Below are positions 29,344 to 38,758 of a stretch of DNA of 64,000 nucleotides, piece by piece (position 1 is the stretch's first letter; each line of letters opens with the position of its first letter). Under the pieces are notes generated by a model, which was not told the origin of the DNA, made no database searches, and worked only from the letters and a program-made list of their open reading frames with translations. A program made the translations under genes and the position numbers. Origin of the DNA: Porifericola rhodea (GTDB lineage Bacteria > Bacteroidota > Bacteroidia > Cytophagales > Cyclobacteriaceae); contig NZ_CP119421.1 of assembly GCF_030506305.1 (NCBI RefSeq), forward strand, positions 1,418,354 through 1,482,353. Direction: 5' to 3'.

Positions 29344-30342
29344 ATGCGGATTACTTTAAGTTTATTTGGTTTCTTCTTGTTAGTATGTACTGCCTGCCAG
29401 CAGGATACTGAACAAACTGCTCAGCAACAGCTACCGGAGGAGACCGCCCCACAAGTTAATGTTCCTGAATTTAACGCTGACTCTGCTTTCCATTTTGTAC
29501 AGCAGCAAGTAGACTTTGGCCCCCGTGTACCCAACTCAGCAGCCCATAGTGCGGCAGCTAACTATTTTAAAGAGAAGCTACGCTCTTATGGAGCAGATGT
29601 ACAGACACAGTCCTTTGAAGCAGAAGCATATGATGGCACTCCTCTGGCTTTACAAAATATTATAGCTTCATATAAGCCCGAAAGCAACAAACGTATTTTA
29701 CTGGCAGCTCATTGGGACTCGCGCCCCTTTGCTGATAAAGATAATCAACGCAGTGATGAGCCTATTGATGGAGCTAATGATGGCGCCAGTGGCGTAGGAA
29801 TACTACTTGAATTGGCGCGCATATTCCAGTTACAGGCCCCGCAGGTGGGTGTTGATATTATACTGTTTGATGGTGAAGACTATGGAGAACCTGAAGGATA
29901 CCAGGCAAGTAGTGAAAGCAGTAATCAGGTATGGTGGTGCCTTGGCTCACAGTACTGGTCTAAAAACAAGCATAAAAAAAACTATATGGCATACTATGGT
30001 ATATTGCTGGATATGGTAGGTGCAGAAGGAGCACAGTTTTATCGCGAAGGGGTATCTATGCGGGCCGCGCCGAGTATTGTTAAGAAGGTATGGGGGCAAG
30101 CCCAACAGCTAGGTCATGGCAGATACTTCGTTTATGAGAACAGTCCTGAGGTGGTAGATGACCATATTTATGTGAACTATAACGCCAAAATCCCTATGAT
30201 TGATATTATAGCGCACGCTCCGGGTACACAAGGCTATTTTCCGGCATTCCACCATACACACCAGGATAATATGGACATTATCAGTAAAAAAACGCTTAAA
30301 GCTGTAGGAGAAACAGTAGCTCACGTAGTTTATCTGGAATAA
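29344..30342 (+). CDS. M28-family lipoprotein, glutaminyl cyclase/aminopeptidase-like
   Basis: 332 residues, lipobox VCTAC (Cys18). The catalytic domain (about 45-330) carries the M28 zinc-site pattern: His123 in AAHWDSR, Asp146 in GANDGAS, Glu178/Asp179 in LFDGEDYGE, Asp223, and a late His-rich loop (FHHTHQD, 302-308). 'AHWDSRPFAD' and the single-domain build resemble glutaminyl-peptide cyclotransferases more than aminopeptidases, so it may form N-terminal pyroglutamate on exported proteins; a peptidase role is possible. It is monocistronic. Confidence 0.85.
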   Translation: MRITLSLFGFFLLVCTACQQDTEQTAQQQLPEETAPQVNVPEFNADSAFHFVQQQVDFGPRVPNSAAHSAAANYFKEKLRSYGADVQTQSFEAEAYDGTPLALQNIIASYKPESNKRILLAAHWDSRPFADKDNQRSDEPIDGANDGASGVGILLELARIFQLQAPQVGVDIILFDGEDYGEPEGYQASSESSNQVWWCLGSQYWSKNKHKKNYMAYYGILLDMVGAEGAQFYREGVSMRAAPSIVKKVWGQAQQLGHGRYFVYENSPEVVDDHIYVNYNAKIPMIDIIAHAPGTQGYFPAFHHTHQDNMDIISKKTLKAVGETVAHVVYLE

Positions 30343-30365
30343 AAAAAACCCTGCCGGAGGCAGGG
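30341..30365 (-). terminator. Terminator of rmlA
   Basis: CCCTGCC (30349-30355) pairs with GGCAGGG (30359-30365), followed on the minus strand by eight T residues. It sits between convergent genes and overlaps the last bases of the peptidase gene region; the plus-strand side lacks a strong T run. Confidence 0.8.
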
Positions 30366-30374
30366 CTTCTGTAC

Positions 30375-31247
30375 TTATTTTATGTTAACATCTAGCAGAT
30401 GGAGAAGATACTCCCCATACCCGCTTTTGAGTTGCTTCTGAGCTAGATGCTTAAGCTGATCTTTACTAATAAATTTCATACGATAAGCGATTTCTTCTAT
30501 ACAGCCGATTTTGAGCCCCTGCCTTTTTTCTATAACCTGTACAAAAGTTCCGGCCTGCATAAGAGAGTCAAATGTTCCGGTATCCAACCAGGCTGTACCT
30601 CTACTCAGAATGCTCACTTTTAGTTTACTTCTTCTTAAATATTCTTTGTTAACGTCTGTAATTTCATACTCACCACGCGCACTAGGCTCCAGGTTACGGG
30701 CAATTTCTATTACATCGTTATCATAAAAGTAGATGCCCGGGATAGCAAAGTTAGATTTAGGCTCTTTGGGCTTCTCTTCTATGGATATTACTTTTTCGTT
30801 ATCGTCAAATTCTACTACACCATAGCGCTGAGGATCATGCACATGATAAGCATATACAATACCGCCCTCCGGGTCTGCATTACTTTGCAGAAGCCTGGCT
30901 AAGTCGCTACCGTAGAAGATGTTGTCACCCAGTATCAGGGCTACTTTATCGTCACCTATAAAGTCTGCCCCTATTGTAAAAGCCTGGGCTAATCCTTCTG
31001 GCTTCTCTTGCACGGCATATTCAAAGTTACACCCCAGTTCACTACCATCGCCCAATAATTTCTTAAAGAGGGGCATATCATGAGGGGTAGAGATAATTAG
31101 AATATCGCGAATACCAGCCATCATCAGGTTAGACAATGGATAGTAGATCATAGGCTTGTCATATACCGGCATAAGTTGCTTACTCACCGAAAGTGTGAGG
31201 GGGTGCAGACGTGTTCCTGAACCGCCGGCCAGAATGATCCCTTTCAT
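30375..31247 (-). CDS. rmlA: Glucose-1-phosphate thymidylyltransferase
   Basis: 290 residues, converting dTTP and glucose-1-phosphate to dTDP-glucose, the first step to dTDP-rhamnose and other dTDP-sugars. [11 protein letters not shown] (8-18) is the nucleotidyl-binding loop; 'KPMIYYPLS', ILGDNIFYG and 'IEEKP' are RmlA signatures. rmlB, rmlC and rmlD are not adjacent, so the pathway must be completed elsewhere. Confidence 0.95.
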   Translation of the reverse strand: MKGIILAGGSGTRLHPLTLSVSKQLMPVYDKPMIYYPLSNLMMAGIRDILIISTPHDMPLFKKLLGDGSELGCNFEYAVQEKPEGLAQAFTIGADFIGDDKVALILGDNIFYGSDLARLLQSNADPEGGIVYAYHVHDPQRYGVVEFDDNEKVISIEEKPKEPKSNFAIPGIYFYDNDVIEIARNLEPSARGEYEITDVNKEYLRRSKLKVSILSRGTAWLDTGTFDSLMQAGTFVQVIEKRQGLKIGCIEEIAYRMKFISKDQLKHLAQKQLKSGYGEYLLHLLDVNIK

Positions 31248-31385
31248 AAAAAATTGGTTTTTAGTTTAAAACTATACAAAAATAGAAAATCTTCACTGAG
31301 TCAGTATATTATGTACTATTTACTGTATTCTTTACAGCTATAGCAAATTAGTGGGCTAAAAATATACGTAAGCACGATTTATCAA

Positions 31386-31393
31386 TATCTTTG
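31386..31393 (+). promoter_or_regulatory. Possible -7 element for the ccm cluster
   Basis: TATCTTTG matches TAnnTTTG, 25 bp before the ccmB ATG. No clear TTG lies 17-23 nt upstream. Confidence 0.35.
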
Positions 31394-31418
31394 CCCTCCT
31401 GCAAGCTAAACAAAAACT

Positions 31419-32087
31419 ATGCTCTGGAAGGAGGTAAAATTATTAGTTAGAAAAGAAGTACTGTTAGAGTGGCGCCAACGTTATGCCCTTAATGGCATAC
31501 TCTTATATGTTGTTAGTGCTGTTTTTGTTTGTTATATGAGCTTTAATCTGCAAAGAGGCGCTTTGCAGGTAGTTACATGGAATGCACTATTCTGGATTAT
31601 CATGTTGTTTGCTGCTACTAATGCTATTGCCAAAAGCTTTATGCAGGAGCGCTTTGGCAGGCAGATTTACTATTATACGATCAGCAGCCCGCAGGGAATT
31701 ATTCTATCTAAAATGCTGTATAATATAGCACTGATGCTGGTACTAGCCACTATCTGTCTGCTCGTATACACATTAGTATTAGGAAACCCCATACAAAATC
31801 TGGGTTTGTTCATTTTAAACCTGCTTTTGGGAGCAACGGGTTTTTCCTCTACCCTGACAATGGTATCGGGAATAGCCTCTAAAACAAATAACAGCAGTAC
31901 ACTAATGGCCATACTAGGGTTTCCGGTAATTATCCCTACGCTTCTAATGGTGATACGAGTTTCTAAAAATGCCATTGATGGGCTGGATGTCAGTGTAAGC
32001 TATGACGACCTCATTATTTTAGTGGCCGTAAATGTGATTGTGGGTACGGTCTCATACATACTGTTTCCTTACTTATGGAGGAGTTAA
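31419..32087 (+). CDS. ccmB: Heme exporter protein B (CcmB)
   Basis: 222-residue membrane protein with six hydrophobic segments. CcmB is the membrane permease of the CcmABCD complex that releases holo-CcmE during cytochrome c maturation. Family-like segments are 'FWIIMLFAATNAIAKSF' near the third helix and 'PVIIPTLLM' near the end. It leads the ccm cluster. The ATPase partner CcmA is not adjacent. Confidence 0.9.
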   Translation: MLWKEVKLLVRKEVLLEWRQRYALNGILLYVVSAVFVCYMSFNLQRGALQVVTWNALFWIIMLFAATNAIAKSFMQERFGRQIYYYTISSPQGIILSKMLYNIALMLVLATICLLVYTLVLGNPIQNLGLFILNLLLGATGFSSTLTMVSGIASKTNNSSTLMAILGFPVIIPTLLMVIRVSKNAIDGLDVSVSYDDLIILVAVNVIVGTVSYILFPYLWRS

Positions 32088-32224
32088 GATTTTGTAAAAA
32101 TTAGTAGTTTTACAACATCCTCAAGACCAATAGATTAGCAAGTAATTTTATTGCGACGCATTAATTTTGAGTATAATTTGCAACAGATTTTGTTGCAGAT
32201 ACGAATAGAGTTTAACGCTTTACT

Positions 32225-32947
32225 ATGAACACACTACTAAAAAAGAGCTGGTGGAAAATTCTTGCTGTAGCTCTTATGGTTTACACCATTACAGCAGGTC
32301 TGCTTTTCGATGTACCTCGCCTGGCTATTCTTAATGAAACTATTCGTGTACTGTATTTTCATGTGCCTATGTGGTTCGGCATGCTCATCTTACTTACAGT
32401 ATCGGTAGTATATTCTATCAAATATCTTAACAGTCCTTCGCATAGAGTAGATAGCTACGCTATAGAGTTTGCCAATGCTGGTATCGTTTTCGGAGTATTA
32501 GGAGTTCTTTCGGGCGCACTCTGGGCAAATTTTACCTGGGGCTCCCCCTGGAGTGGAGACCCCAAACAAAATGCTTCTGCCATCGCCCTTCTCATCTACT
32601 TTGCTTATCTTATCTTAAGAAACTCACTTGAAGATGAACAGCAGCGCGCCAAAATTAGCGCTATTTACAATATTTTTGCTTTCTCAGCTCTTATTCCATT
32701 ATTGTTTATTCTACCACGCCTTACTGACTCTCTTCATCCTGGAAATGGAGGAAACCCAGGCTTTAATGCCTATGACCTGGACAGTAAACTGCGCCTTGTT
32801 TTTTACCCTGCCGTACTTGGGTGGACACTTATGGGAGTCTGGCTGGCTAGCCTCAGAATTCGTATCAAAGCCTTAAATCAGAAAATAGATGAAAAAGTTG
32901 AAGAACAGTATATCCCGACTGAACCTACTGCCGAGCATTCTGCTTAG
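32225..32947 (+). CDS. ccmC: Heme exporter protein C (CcmC)
   Basis: 240 residues, six transmembrane helices. CcmC presents heme to CcmE through a WWD-type periplasmic loop. Here the loop reads TWGSPWSGDPKQN (near residue 105), the Bacteroidota-style WGxxWxxDPK variant. Flanking His residues (YFHVPMW near 42, and DSLHPG) could be the axial ligands. Its last 59 bp overlap the start of the ccmD-like gene in another frame. Confidence 0.92.
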   Translation: MNTLLKKSWWKILAVALMVYTITAGLLFDVPRLAILNETIRVLYFHVPMWFGMLILLTVSVVYSIKYLNSPSHRVDSYAIEFANAGIVFGVLGVLSGALWANFTWGSPWSGDPKQNASAIALLIYFAYLILRNSLEDEQQRAKISAIYNIFAFSALIPLLFILPRLTDSLHPGNGGNPGFNAYDLDSKLRLVFYPAVLGWTLMGVWLASLRIRIKALNQKIDEKVEEQYIPTEPTAEHSA

Positions 32948-33146
32948 CCTGTGTTTGATTTGTGCCAGTAGTATAGCTGCTGTGGCACAAGCTGCCGAAG
33001 AAATAGGTATGGCCGATACATTTCGCGCAGAGGGCAAGATCTATGTGGTAGTTGCCGTTATCCTTTTAATTTTTGCCGGCATGGTGGTTTATATGTTTAA
33101 TATCGATCGTAAGCTAAGCCGTCTGGAAAAGGAGTTGGATAAGTAA
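32889..33146 (+). CDS. CcmD-like small membrane protein
   Basis: 85 residues: a predicted signal peptide (about 1-34, ending AVAQA), then one transmembrane helix (about 50-70, VVVAVILLIFAGMVVYMF) and a charged cytosolic tail 'DRKLSRLEKELDK'. Position after ccmC and topology match CcmD, the small stabilising subunit of the heme-handling complex, although the signal peptide makes it longer than E. coli CcmD (69 residues). A later Met (32889+120) would remove the signal peptide, but the longer form matches the usual Bacteroidota type. Confidence 0.75.
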   Translation: MKKLKNSISRLNLLPSILLSLCLICASSIAAVAQAAEEIGMADTFRAEGKIYVVVAVILLIFAGMVVYMFNIDRKLSRLEKELDK

Positions 33147-33255
33147 AGAAAATACTCGGATTTGTAGGCCATAATGGAAATTAAAAACAGCCTGTTTCCG
33201 TTAGTTTACTAAGCTTACTGTCCTTAAATTCGTATTCAAACGTTTTAAGTTCATC

Positions 33256-33657
33256 ATGAAGAAGACTCACATATTTGGCATTATCATTATTGCAGTCTGC
33301 GTAACTATTATCATGTCCACTGCCGGTGATGCCAGCACCTATGTATCATTTAAAGAGGCCAAAGCCCTTGCACAAGACGGTGAAGACAAAAAAATCCATG
33401 TAGTAGGCCAGTTGTATAAGGACCATGAGGGTAATATTTCAGGTATACAACCTTCAGAGGACAAGTTATCATTCTCTTTTATGATGGTAGATGAAAATCA
33501 GGAAGAGCAGAGAGTCTTCTATAACGAGCCTATGCCTGCAGATTTTACCCGTTCAGAGCAAGTAGTAGTAATTGGCTCCTACCATAATGATGTGTTTGTT
33601 GCCGATCAGATCTTAATGAAATGCCCTTCTAAATATCAGGAAAAAGAAATTAGCTAA
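33256..33657 (+). CDS. ccmE: CcmE heme chaperone, Cys-type (CxxxY)
   Basis: 133 residues with an N-terminal membrane anchor (about 5-21) and an OB-fold periplasmic domain ('IHVVGQLYKD', 'FSFMMVDE', 'FTRSEQVVVIGSYHNDVFVADQIL'). In E. coli-type CcmE the heme is held covalently by His in HxxxY. Here that position is Cys123 in MKCPSKY (Tyr127), i.e. CxxxY. The Cys variant is known from some archaea and sulfate reducers. It is separated from ccmF by two bases. Confidence 0.9.
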   Translation: MKKTHIFGIIIIAVCVTIIMSTAGDASTYVSFKEAKALAQDGEDKKIHVVGQLYKDHEGNISGIQPSEDKLSFSFMMVDENQEEQRVFYNEPMPADFTRSEQVVVIGSYHNDVFVADQILMKCPSKYQEKEIS

Positions 33658-33659
33658 AT

Positions 33660-36245
33660 ATGTTTAACGCCTTCCTAGGAGATGCGGGGCACCTTTTTGT
33701 CATCACATCTTTTATAACCTCATTAGTAGTAGCATTCGCTTATATTAAAGCGAGCAATGCGCATAATGATCTTGAACAGAAGCAGTGGAAATCTTATGCT
33801 CGTGGTGCTTTTTACCTGCATGGTATCAGTGTACTAGGGGTAGTTGGTATGCTTTTTTATATCATTTATGCCAATCACTACGAATACCATTATGCCTGGA
33901 GTCATTCTTCTCGCAGTTTGCCAGCTTATTATATGATCTCCAGTTTCTGGGAGGGTCAAGAAGGTAGTTTTCTGCTATGGATCTTCTGGCACGTATTGTT
34001 AGGCGTAGTTGTAATCAATACCAATAAGCGGTGGGAAGCTCCAGTTATGGCTGTATTTGCTTTTGTACAGGCTTTCCTGGCTTCTATGATTTTAGGAGTT
34101 GTGTTTGGTGACCTTAAAATTGGTAGCTCACCCTTTATTTTACTTAGAGATGCACTGGATGCACCTATTTTTGCTACCAACCCGGAGTTTGTGCCTGAAG
34201 ATGGAACGGGGCTAAACCCTCTGCTTCAAAATTACTGGATGGTAATTCACCCTCCTACCCTCTTTTTAGGCTTTGCAATTACTATTATTCCTTTTGCATA
34301 CTGTATTGCCGGCCTGTGGAAAAAGGATTATGAAAATTGGGTAAAACCTGCTTTGCCCTGGACCATTTTTGCTGCCGCCGTACTAGGGCTAGGCATTATG
34401 ATGGGCGCCTACTGGGCTTATGAAACTCTAAACTTTGGTGGCTATTGGAACTGGGACCCTGTAGAAAATGCCGTTTATATTCCCTGGCTTATTCTCATTG
34501 CCAGTATCCACACTTTAATCATCTTTAAAAATAATGGTACCGCGCTTAAGACATCTATAGTACTGGTAATCGCTACATTTGTACTAATACTTTACAGCAC
34601 TTTTCTGACTCGTAGTGGAATTTTAGGCGAGTCGTCAGTACATAGCTTTACTGATCTGGGTTTGTCAGGCCAGCTTTTGTTGTATTTACTGTTTTTCGCT
34701 TTGGGCGCTATAGTATTAGCTGCTATCCGTTGGAAAAACATCCCTACCTCAGAAAAAGAAGCTTCAGCCTATAGTAGAGAGTTCTGGATATTTATAGGCG
34801 TAACAACCTTATGTCTGATGAGCTTTCAGGTGCTTATTCCCACCTCTATTCCTGTATGGAATGCTATAGTAGAGTTGTTTGGAGGAATATCTAATATGGC
34901 TCCTCCGGCAGATCAGGTAGAGTTTTATACTAAGTTTCAGCTTTGGTTCGGTATTGCAATTGCTTTACTTTCTGGTACCGGTCAGTTTTTCTTCTGGAAG
35001 AAGATGGACAAGGGTAAGCTTAAAAGCGAGCTTACCGTTCCTGTGGTATTATCATTACTAGTAAGCTCCATTGCCATATTAGTAGCCAAAGTTACTGAGC
35101 CTGCTTACATCGTACTTCTTACCGCATCTATATATGCGGTAGTAGCCAATACGAGTATTTTACTTCGTTTTGTTCGTAGTAAAAATTTTAAGCTTATGGG
35201 AGGCTCTGTATCGCATATCGGTATAGCCATGATACTAATTGGCATTTTGTTCTCTTCTGGTTATTCTAATGTTGTCTCTATTAACAACTCAGGCCTACTG
35301 CTTTTTAAAGATGCTCCTGATGATGCTAATGTAGAGAATCTCCTTCTGTGGATAAATGAACCCCGTGAGATGGACGAATACGAGCTTACTTACAAAGGCT
35401 CCCGCATGGAAGTGAAGGGAATGCCCGGCTATGTAGAAAAGAGTGATCTTATTCGTACTAACAATGACCATATCGCCATTGCCAGAAATAATCTGGCTCA
35501 TGGGGATAAAGTGTATTTCCAGAAAGGTGATACCGTAGGGGTATATGCAGAAAACACTTTTCATGAAGTGCTGTACAAGCATAAAGAAACAGGAAAAGAA
35601 TTTTCACTATACCCTCGCTCTCAGGTAAACCCTAATATGGGCTTAATTGCTTCTCCTGATATACGCCGTAGCTTCGGTAAGGATTTGTACACGCACGTTT
35701 CGGCCATTCCTAATGACGAAGAAGAAAAAGAATGGAGTGAACGTGAAGAGATGGAAGTACAGATTGGCAAGCAGTTTTTCATTAATGACTATGTAGCTAC
35801 TCTGGAAAATATTGAACGGGTAGATGAAGTGGAAGGGACACCTATACAAGATGGTGACCTGGCAGTAAAGGCTAATATAAGAGTACTTGGTGAGTACGAA
35901 GAATACGTACTTACGCCCTATTATTTGATTCGTGATCGTATGGTCGGTCGTATACCTTTTACTTCTAATGAGCTTGGCGTACGTTTAACCCTACTCAACA
36001 TAAAACCTGAAGAAAACTCCTTTACCGTAGGTGTAGAGACAACCCAAAAAGAATATATAGTATTAAAGGCGATTGAGAAGCCGCTGATTAATGTATTGTG
36101 GGCAGGTACTATTCTGCTGATGGTTGGCTTTGGTATCGCCGTCAATCGCCGATACAAAGAGTTTGTGATGCAAAGAGACGAAGTAAAAAAGCATAAGAAC
36201 AAAGGCAATAAGCCGCAAGAAAAAAGAAAAGCTGCTACTGCATAA
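33660..36245 (+). CDS. ccmF: Cytochrome c heme lyase subunit CcmF/CcsA-type
   Basis: 861 residues, about 14-15 transmembrane helices. The WWD domain reads FGGYWNWDPVENA (near residue 260). His residues in 'YAWSHSSRSLP' and 'VIHPPTLF' are the expected heme ligands. A large periplasmic domain (about 545-800) lies before the last helix, making it longer than E. coli CcmF (about 650). It attaches heme from CcmE to apocytochrome c. No ccmH or ccmG is present, and a terminator follows. Confidence 0.93.
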   Translation: MFNAFLGDAGHLFVITSFITSLVVAFAYIKASNAHNDLEQKQWKSYARGAFYLHGISVLGVVGMLFYIIYANHYEYHYAWSHSSRSLPAYYMISSFWEGQEGSFLLWIFWHVLLGVVVINTNKRWEAPVMAVFAFVQAFLASMILGVVFGDLKIGSSPFILLRDALDAPIFATNPEFVPEDGTGLNPLLQNYWMVIHPPTLFLGFAITIIPFAYCIAGLWKKDYENWVKPALPWTIFAAAVLGLGIMMGAYWAYETLNFGGYWNWDPVENAVYIPWLILIASIHTLIIFKNNGTALKTSIVLVIATFVLILYSTFLTRSGILGESSVHSFTDLGLSGQLLLYLLFFALGAIVLAAIRWKNIPTSEKEASAYSREFWIFIGVTTLCLMSFQVLIPTSIPVWNAIVELFGGISNMAPPADQVEFYTKFQLWFGIAIALLSGTGQFFFWKKMDKGKLKSELTVPVVLSLLVSSIAILVAKVTEPAYIVLLTASIYAVVANTSILLRFVRSKNFKLMGGSVSHIGIAMILIGILFSSGYSNVVSINNSGLLLFKDAPDDANVENLLLWINEPREMDEYELTYKGSRMEVKGMPGYVEKSDLIRTNNDHIAIARNNLAHGDKVYFQKGDTVGVYAENTFHEVLYKHKETGKEFSLYPRSQVNPNMGLIASPDIRRSFGKDLYTHVSAIPNDEEEKEWSEREEMEVQIGKQFFINDYVATLENIERVDEVEGTPIQDGDLAVKANIRVLGEYEEYVLTPYYLIRDRMVGRIPFTSNELGVRLTLLNIKPEENSFTVGVETTQKEYIVLKAIEKPLINVLWAGTILLMVGFGIAVNRRYKEFVMQRDEVKKHKNKGNKPQEKRKAATA

Positions 36246-36280
36246 AGCATACATGCTTTTTATTGACTAAAAACTATAAA

Positions 36281-36305
36281 AGGCCCGTATTTCGGGTCTT
36301 TTTTT
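36281..36305 (+). terminator. Terminator of the ccm cluster
   Basis: AGGCCCG (36281-36287) pairs with CGGGTCT (36293-36299; one G-U), followed by a T run. lgt begins 30 bp later. Confidence 0.8.
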
Positions 36306-36335
36306 GTAGGTAGCTGTCTATATTATTTTGCCCTT

Positions 36336-37169
36336 ATGTACACATATATTCTTTGGAACCCCGATGGGATCATTGTTGATTTAGGTTTTTTCGCCTTGCG
36401 TTGGTATTCTCTTCTTTTTGCTTTAGGCTTTATAGCTGGCTATCAGGTTTTGCAGCACTATTTTAAAAAAGAAGGAATAAAGCAGGAAAAGTTAGACCGG
36501 CTTAATATATACCTGATTATTGCTACTGTGGTTGGCGCACGTTTAGGGCATTGCCTTTTTTACGACTTTGAGTACTACTCACAACATATAACAGAAATTT
36601 TTTTGCCAGTACAGTTTTCTCCTACATTTCAGTTTACTGGATTTCAGGGCCTGGCAAGCCACGGCGGAGGTATTGCTCTAATTATAGCTTTGATTATGTA
36701 CGCCAGAAGAGAGAGAGTTTCACTTTTTTGGGTACTTGATGTAGTAGCTATAGCCACGGCTCTGGTGGGGGCATTTATCAGACTGGGTAATCTTATGAAT
36801 TCTGAGATTATAGGTAAACCCAGCAGTGTAGCCTGGGCATTTGTTTTTAGTAAAATTGATTCACTTCCACGGCATCCTGCACAGCTATACGAAGCAATAC
36901 TCTACCTCATCATCTTTGCAATTTTATCCGCTATTTCTCAGTACAAACCAAAACCGCAGGGATATATTTTTGGGCTCTTTTTAACACTTGTTTTCTCTGC
37001 CCGATTTATAGTAGAGTTTTTTAAAGAAAATCAGTCTGCTTTTGAAGCGGATATGTTTCTTAATATGGGGCAATGGTTAAGTACTCCGTTTATTATTATT
37101 GGCCTGGTACTTCTTTACGCTAAGCACAAACAAAATACAACTCACACAGGAGAAGTAGCCACTTCATAA
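36336..37169 (+). CDS. lgt: Prolipoprotein diacylglyceryl transferase
   Basis: 277 residues, seven transmembrane helices. It transfers diacylglycerol to the lipobox Cys of prolipoproteins in the inner membrane, the first step for the many lipoproteins coded here. Visible are 'WYSLLFALGFIAGY', 'GARLGHCLFYDFEYY', 'GLASHGGGI' and 'RLGNLMNSEIIGKPS', the Lgt signature with its essential Arg, Asn and His residues. A bidirectional terminator lies just downstream. Confidence 0.96.
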   Translation: MYTYILWNPDGIIVDLGFFALRWYSLLFALGFIAGYQVLQHYFKKEGIKQEKLDRLNIYLIIATVVGARLGHCLFYDFEYYSQHITEIFLPVQFSPTFQFTGFQGLASHGGGIALIIALIMYARRERVSLFWVLDVVAIATALVGAFIRLGNLMNSEIIGKPSSVAWAFVFSKIDSLPRHPAQLYEAILYLIIFAILSAISQYKPKPQGYIFGLFLTLVFSARFIVEFFKENQSAFEADMFLNMGQWLSTPFIIIGLVLLYAKHKQNTTHTGEVATS

Positions 37170-37200
37170 AAAAGCCTCTGAAAACTATCTTCAGAGGCTT
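37167..37200. terminator. Bidirectional terminator between lgt and the haloperoxidase-like gene
   Basis: AAGCCTCTGAA (37172-37182) pairs perfectly with TTCAGAGGCTT (37190-37200). A T-rich tract follows on the plus side, and six T residues follow the stem on the minus side. It serves both convergent genes. Confidence 0.88.
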
Positions 37201-37228
37201 ATACTTTTTTGGAGTTTCTAGCTAGTGT

Positions 37229-38599
37229 CTAAGGTCTAATATTTACTTCTTCATCTTCCAACATAGCAGTAGCTACGGTTCGCCCTTTTTTAGTAGAAAT
37301 ATTGCTGATAACATAGGTCCCTACTTTCCGTCCCTGCTTTACTCCTACTTCGCAGGCTGGCATATAATGGATACCACCATACAAACGACTAATGGCAGCT
37401 TCTTCAGAAGCATGTTTAAAAGACTCAAAGTCTCTGGCGGGTAAGCCATAAGCTACTTCTGTGGTATCATGAAACTGAAAATTATCACCAAACAGATGAG
37501 TAAGAGTAGTAGCCGCAGAAGCTGATATCACGCTATGTCCGCTGGTATACTCAGGAAAGGGAGGCGTTTGTAACAAAGGTACCCAGTCTGGGTCTACATG
37601 CTGGTTAATAACTGTTTCCGGACGAATAAGGCTACTGCGATACTTCTCATCCCAGCAGCTGATAAAGCCATCGGCAAGGGCAACGGAAGTTAGGGCATAA
37701 GCTTCGGTCGCCTGCATAAGATCTGCACCCGATTTTCTGGAAGCAATAGCTGTAATACCAATCCAGTGACCACCAGGAGTAATTTTTTTCGTAGCAAACA
37801 TCACATGTCCCTGATGATGTGAGACATAGGGGTTACAGTCCCAAAACTTGGCAATTTCTTCCTGCTCTGCCGTAAGGTTAACGCCAGTATTGTATACCTC
37901 CATCATTTCCTTATAAAACTGGCTACCTTCTTCCAAGCTGAAAGGGGTAGGTGGCGCAGGCTTAAATTGCTGAGCTGAGTCTATAACAAAAGCACGAATA
38001 GAACTCCAATGCGGCTCTATACCATCCATATAGTCAGGAGGGGTAGGCTGCCAACGCCCTGGCTCATCTTTTACGGTAAACTTCGGGTAAGTACGCGTTT
38101 GTTTATAATTGTCTTTATCAGCCCAGGCCATAATATGATCGGCCACCTGCTGCCCATATGCTATAGAATTTTCATATACTTCTGAAGAGAGAGCATTTTC
38201 ATATTTAGCGTATAGTTGAGTCTGATACTCTTCCATTTTCTCTTCTGAAAAAATCAGGTTTTTCCCCACTGATGTAAAAGCATGTATGCCTGCCAGCGAG
38301 AAATTGTACTCTTTGCCTTCTTCTGGCTGAGGCACATTTTCCAGGCCATTAAGCTGACCTTCCAGACTCTGGTATTCTGGATGGTCCGGAACCATAGCCT
38401 CGTAAGCGGCAATGCTGGAATAGGCATAAATACGGCTGGCTACCGGAGGAGAGAAAATATCGTACACCATAATATCGGTAAGCCTTTGCATGGCCCCATG
38501 AATTAGCTCACCCTCCTGAAAATTCATTTCTGTTTTGGGCTGGCAAGCTAATACTGTTATAAATATACCGGCAAGTAATAGTTGTTTCATAGACTTCAT
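37229..38599 (-). CDS. Vanadium-dependent haloperoxidase/PAP2-family lipoprotein
   Basis: 456 residues with lipobox TVLAC (Cys19). The C-terminal half holds the bipartite PAP2/vanadium haloperoxidase signature: K319 with six residues before RP (Arg326), TSGHS with His355, and SRLYGGIH with Arg405 and His411. In the family these bind phosphate or vanadate, and the axial His is His411's position; substrates range from halides to phosphate esters. I cannot tell haloperoxidase from phosphatase. It lies 160-170 bp after the small lipoprotein and follows the SusCD and CRTAC1-type genes on the same strand. An alternative Met at 38590 is equally plausible. Confidence 0.87.
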   Translation of the reverse strand: MKSMKQLLLAGIFITVLACQPKTEMNFQEGELIHGAMQRLTDIMVYDIFSPPVASRIYAYSSIAAYEAMVPDHPEYQSLEGQLNGLENVPQPEEGKEYNFSLAGIHAFTSVGKNLIFSEEKMEEYQTQLYAKYENALSSEVYENSIAYGQQVADHIMAWADKDNYKQTRTYPKFTVKDEPGRWQPTPPDYMDGIEPHWSSIRAFVIDSAQQFKPAPPTPFSLEEGSQFYKEMMEVYNTGVNLTAEQEEIAKFWDCNPYVSHHQGHVMFATKKITPGGHWIGITAIASRKSGADLMQATEAYALTSVALADGFISCWDEKYRSSLIRPETVINQHVDPDWVPLLQTPPFPEYTSGHSVISASAATTLTHLFGDNFQFHDTTEVAYGLPARDFESFKHASEEAAISRLYGGIHYMPACEVGVKQGRKVGTYVISNISTKKGRTVATAMLEDEEVNIRP

Positions 38600-38758
38600 G
38601 GAGTGAAATCAGTTTATTCGGAATTATATAGTCGTTCTACAAAGATGCTATTTTCTTGTTGTAAAGCAGCTTGATATGAGTAGTTTTCTTAATAACAGGA
38701 CTATTTGGCAAGTTAGTTTCCACTGCGTATTTATCACTTACCATTAACTCTTACAAGG

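Noticed and set aside
32628-32876. 82-residue plus-strand ORF inside ccmC
   Set aside because: It is an alternative frame fully contained in ccmC with no features of its own.
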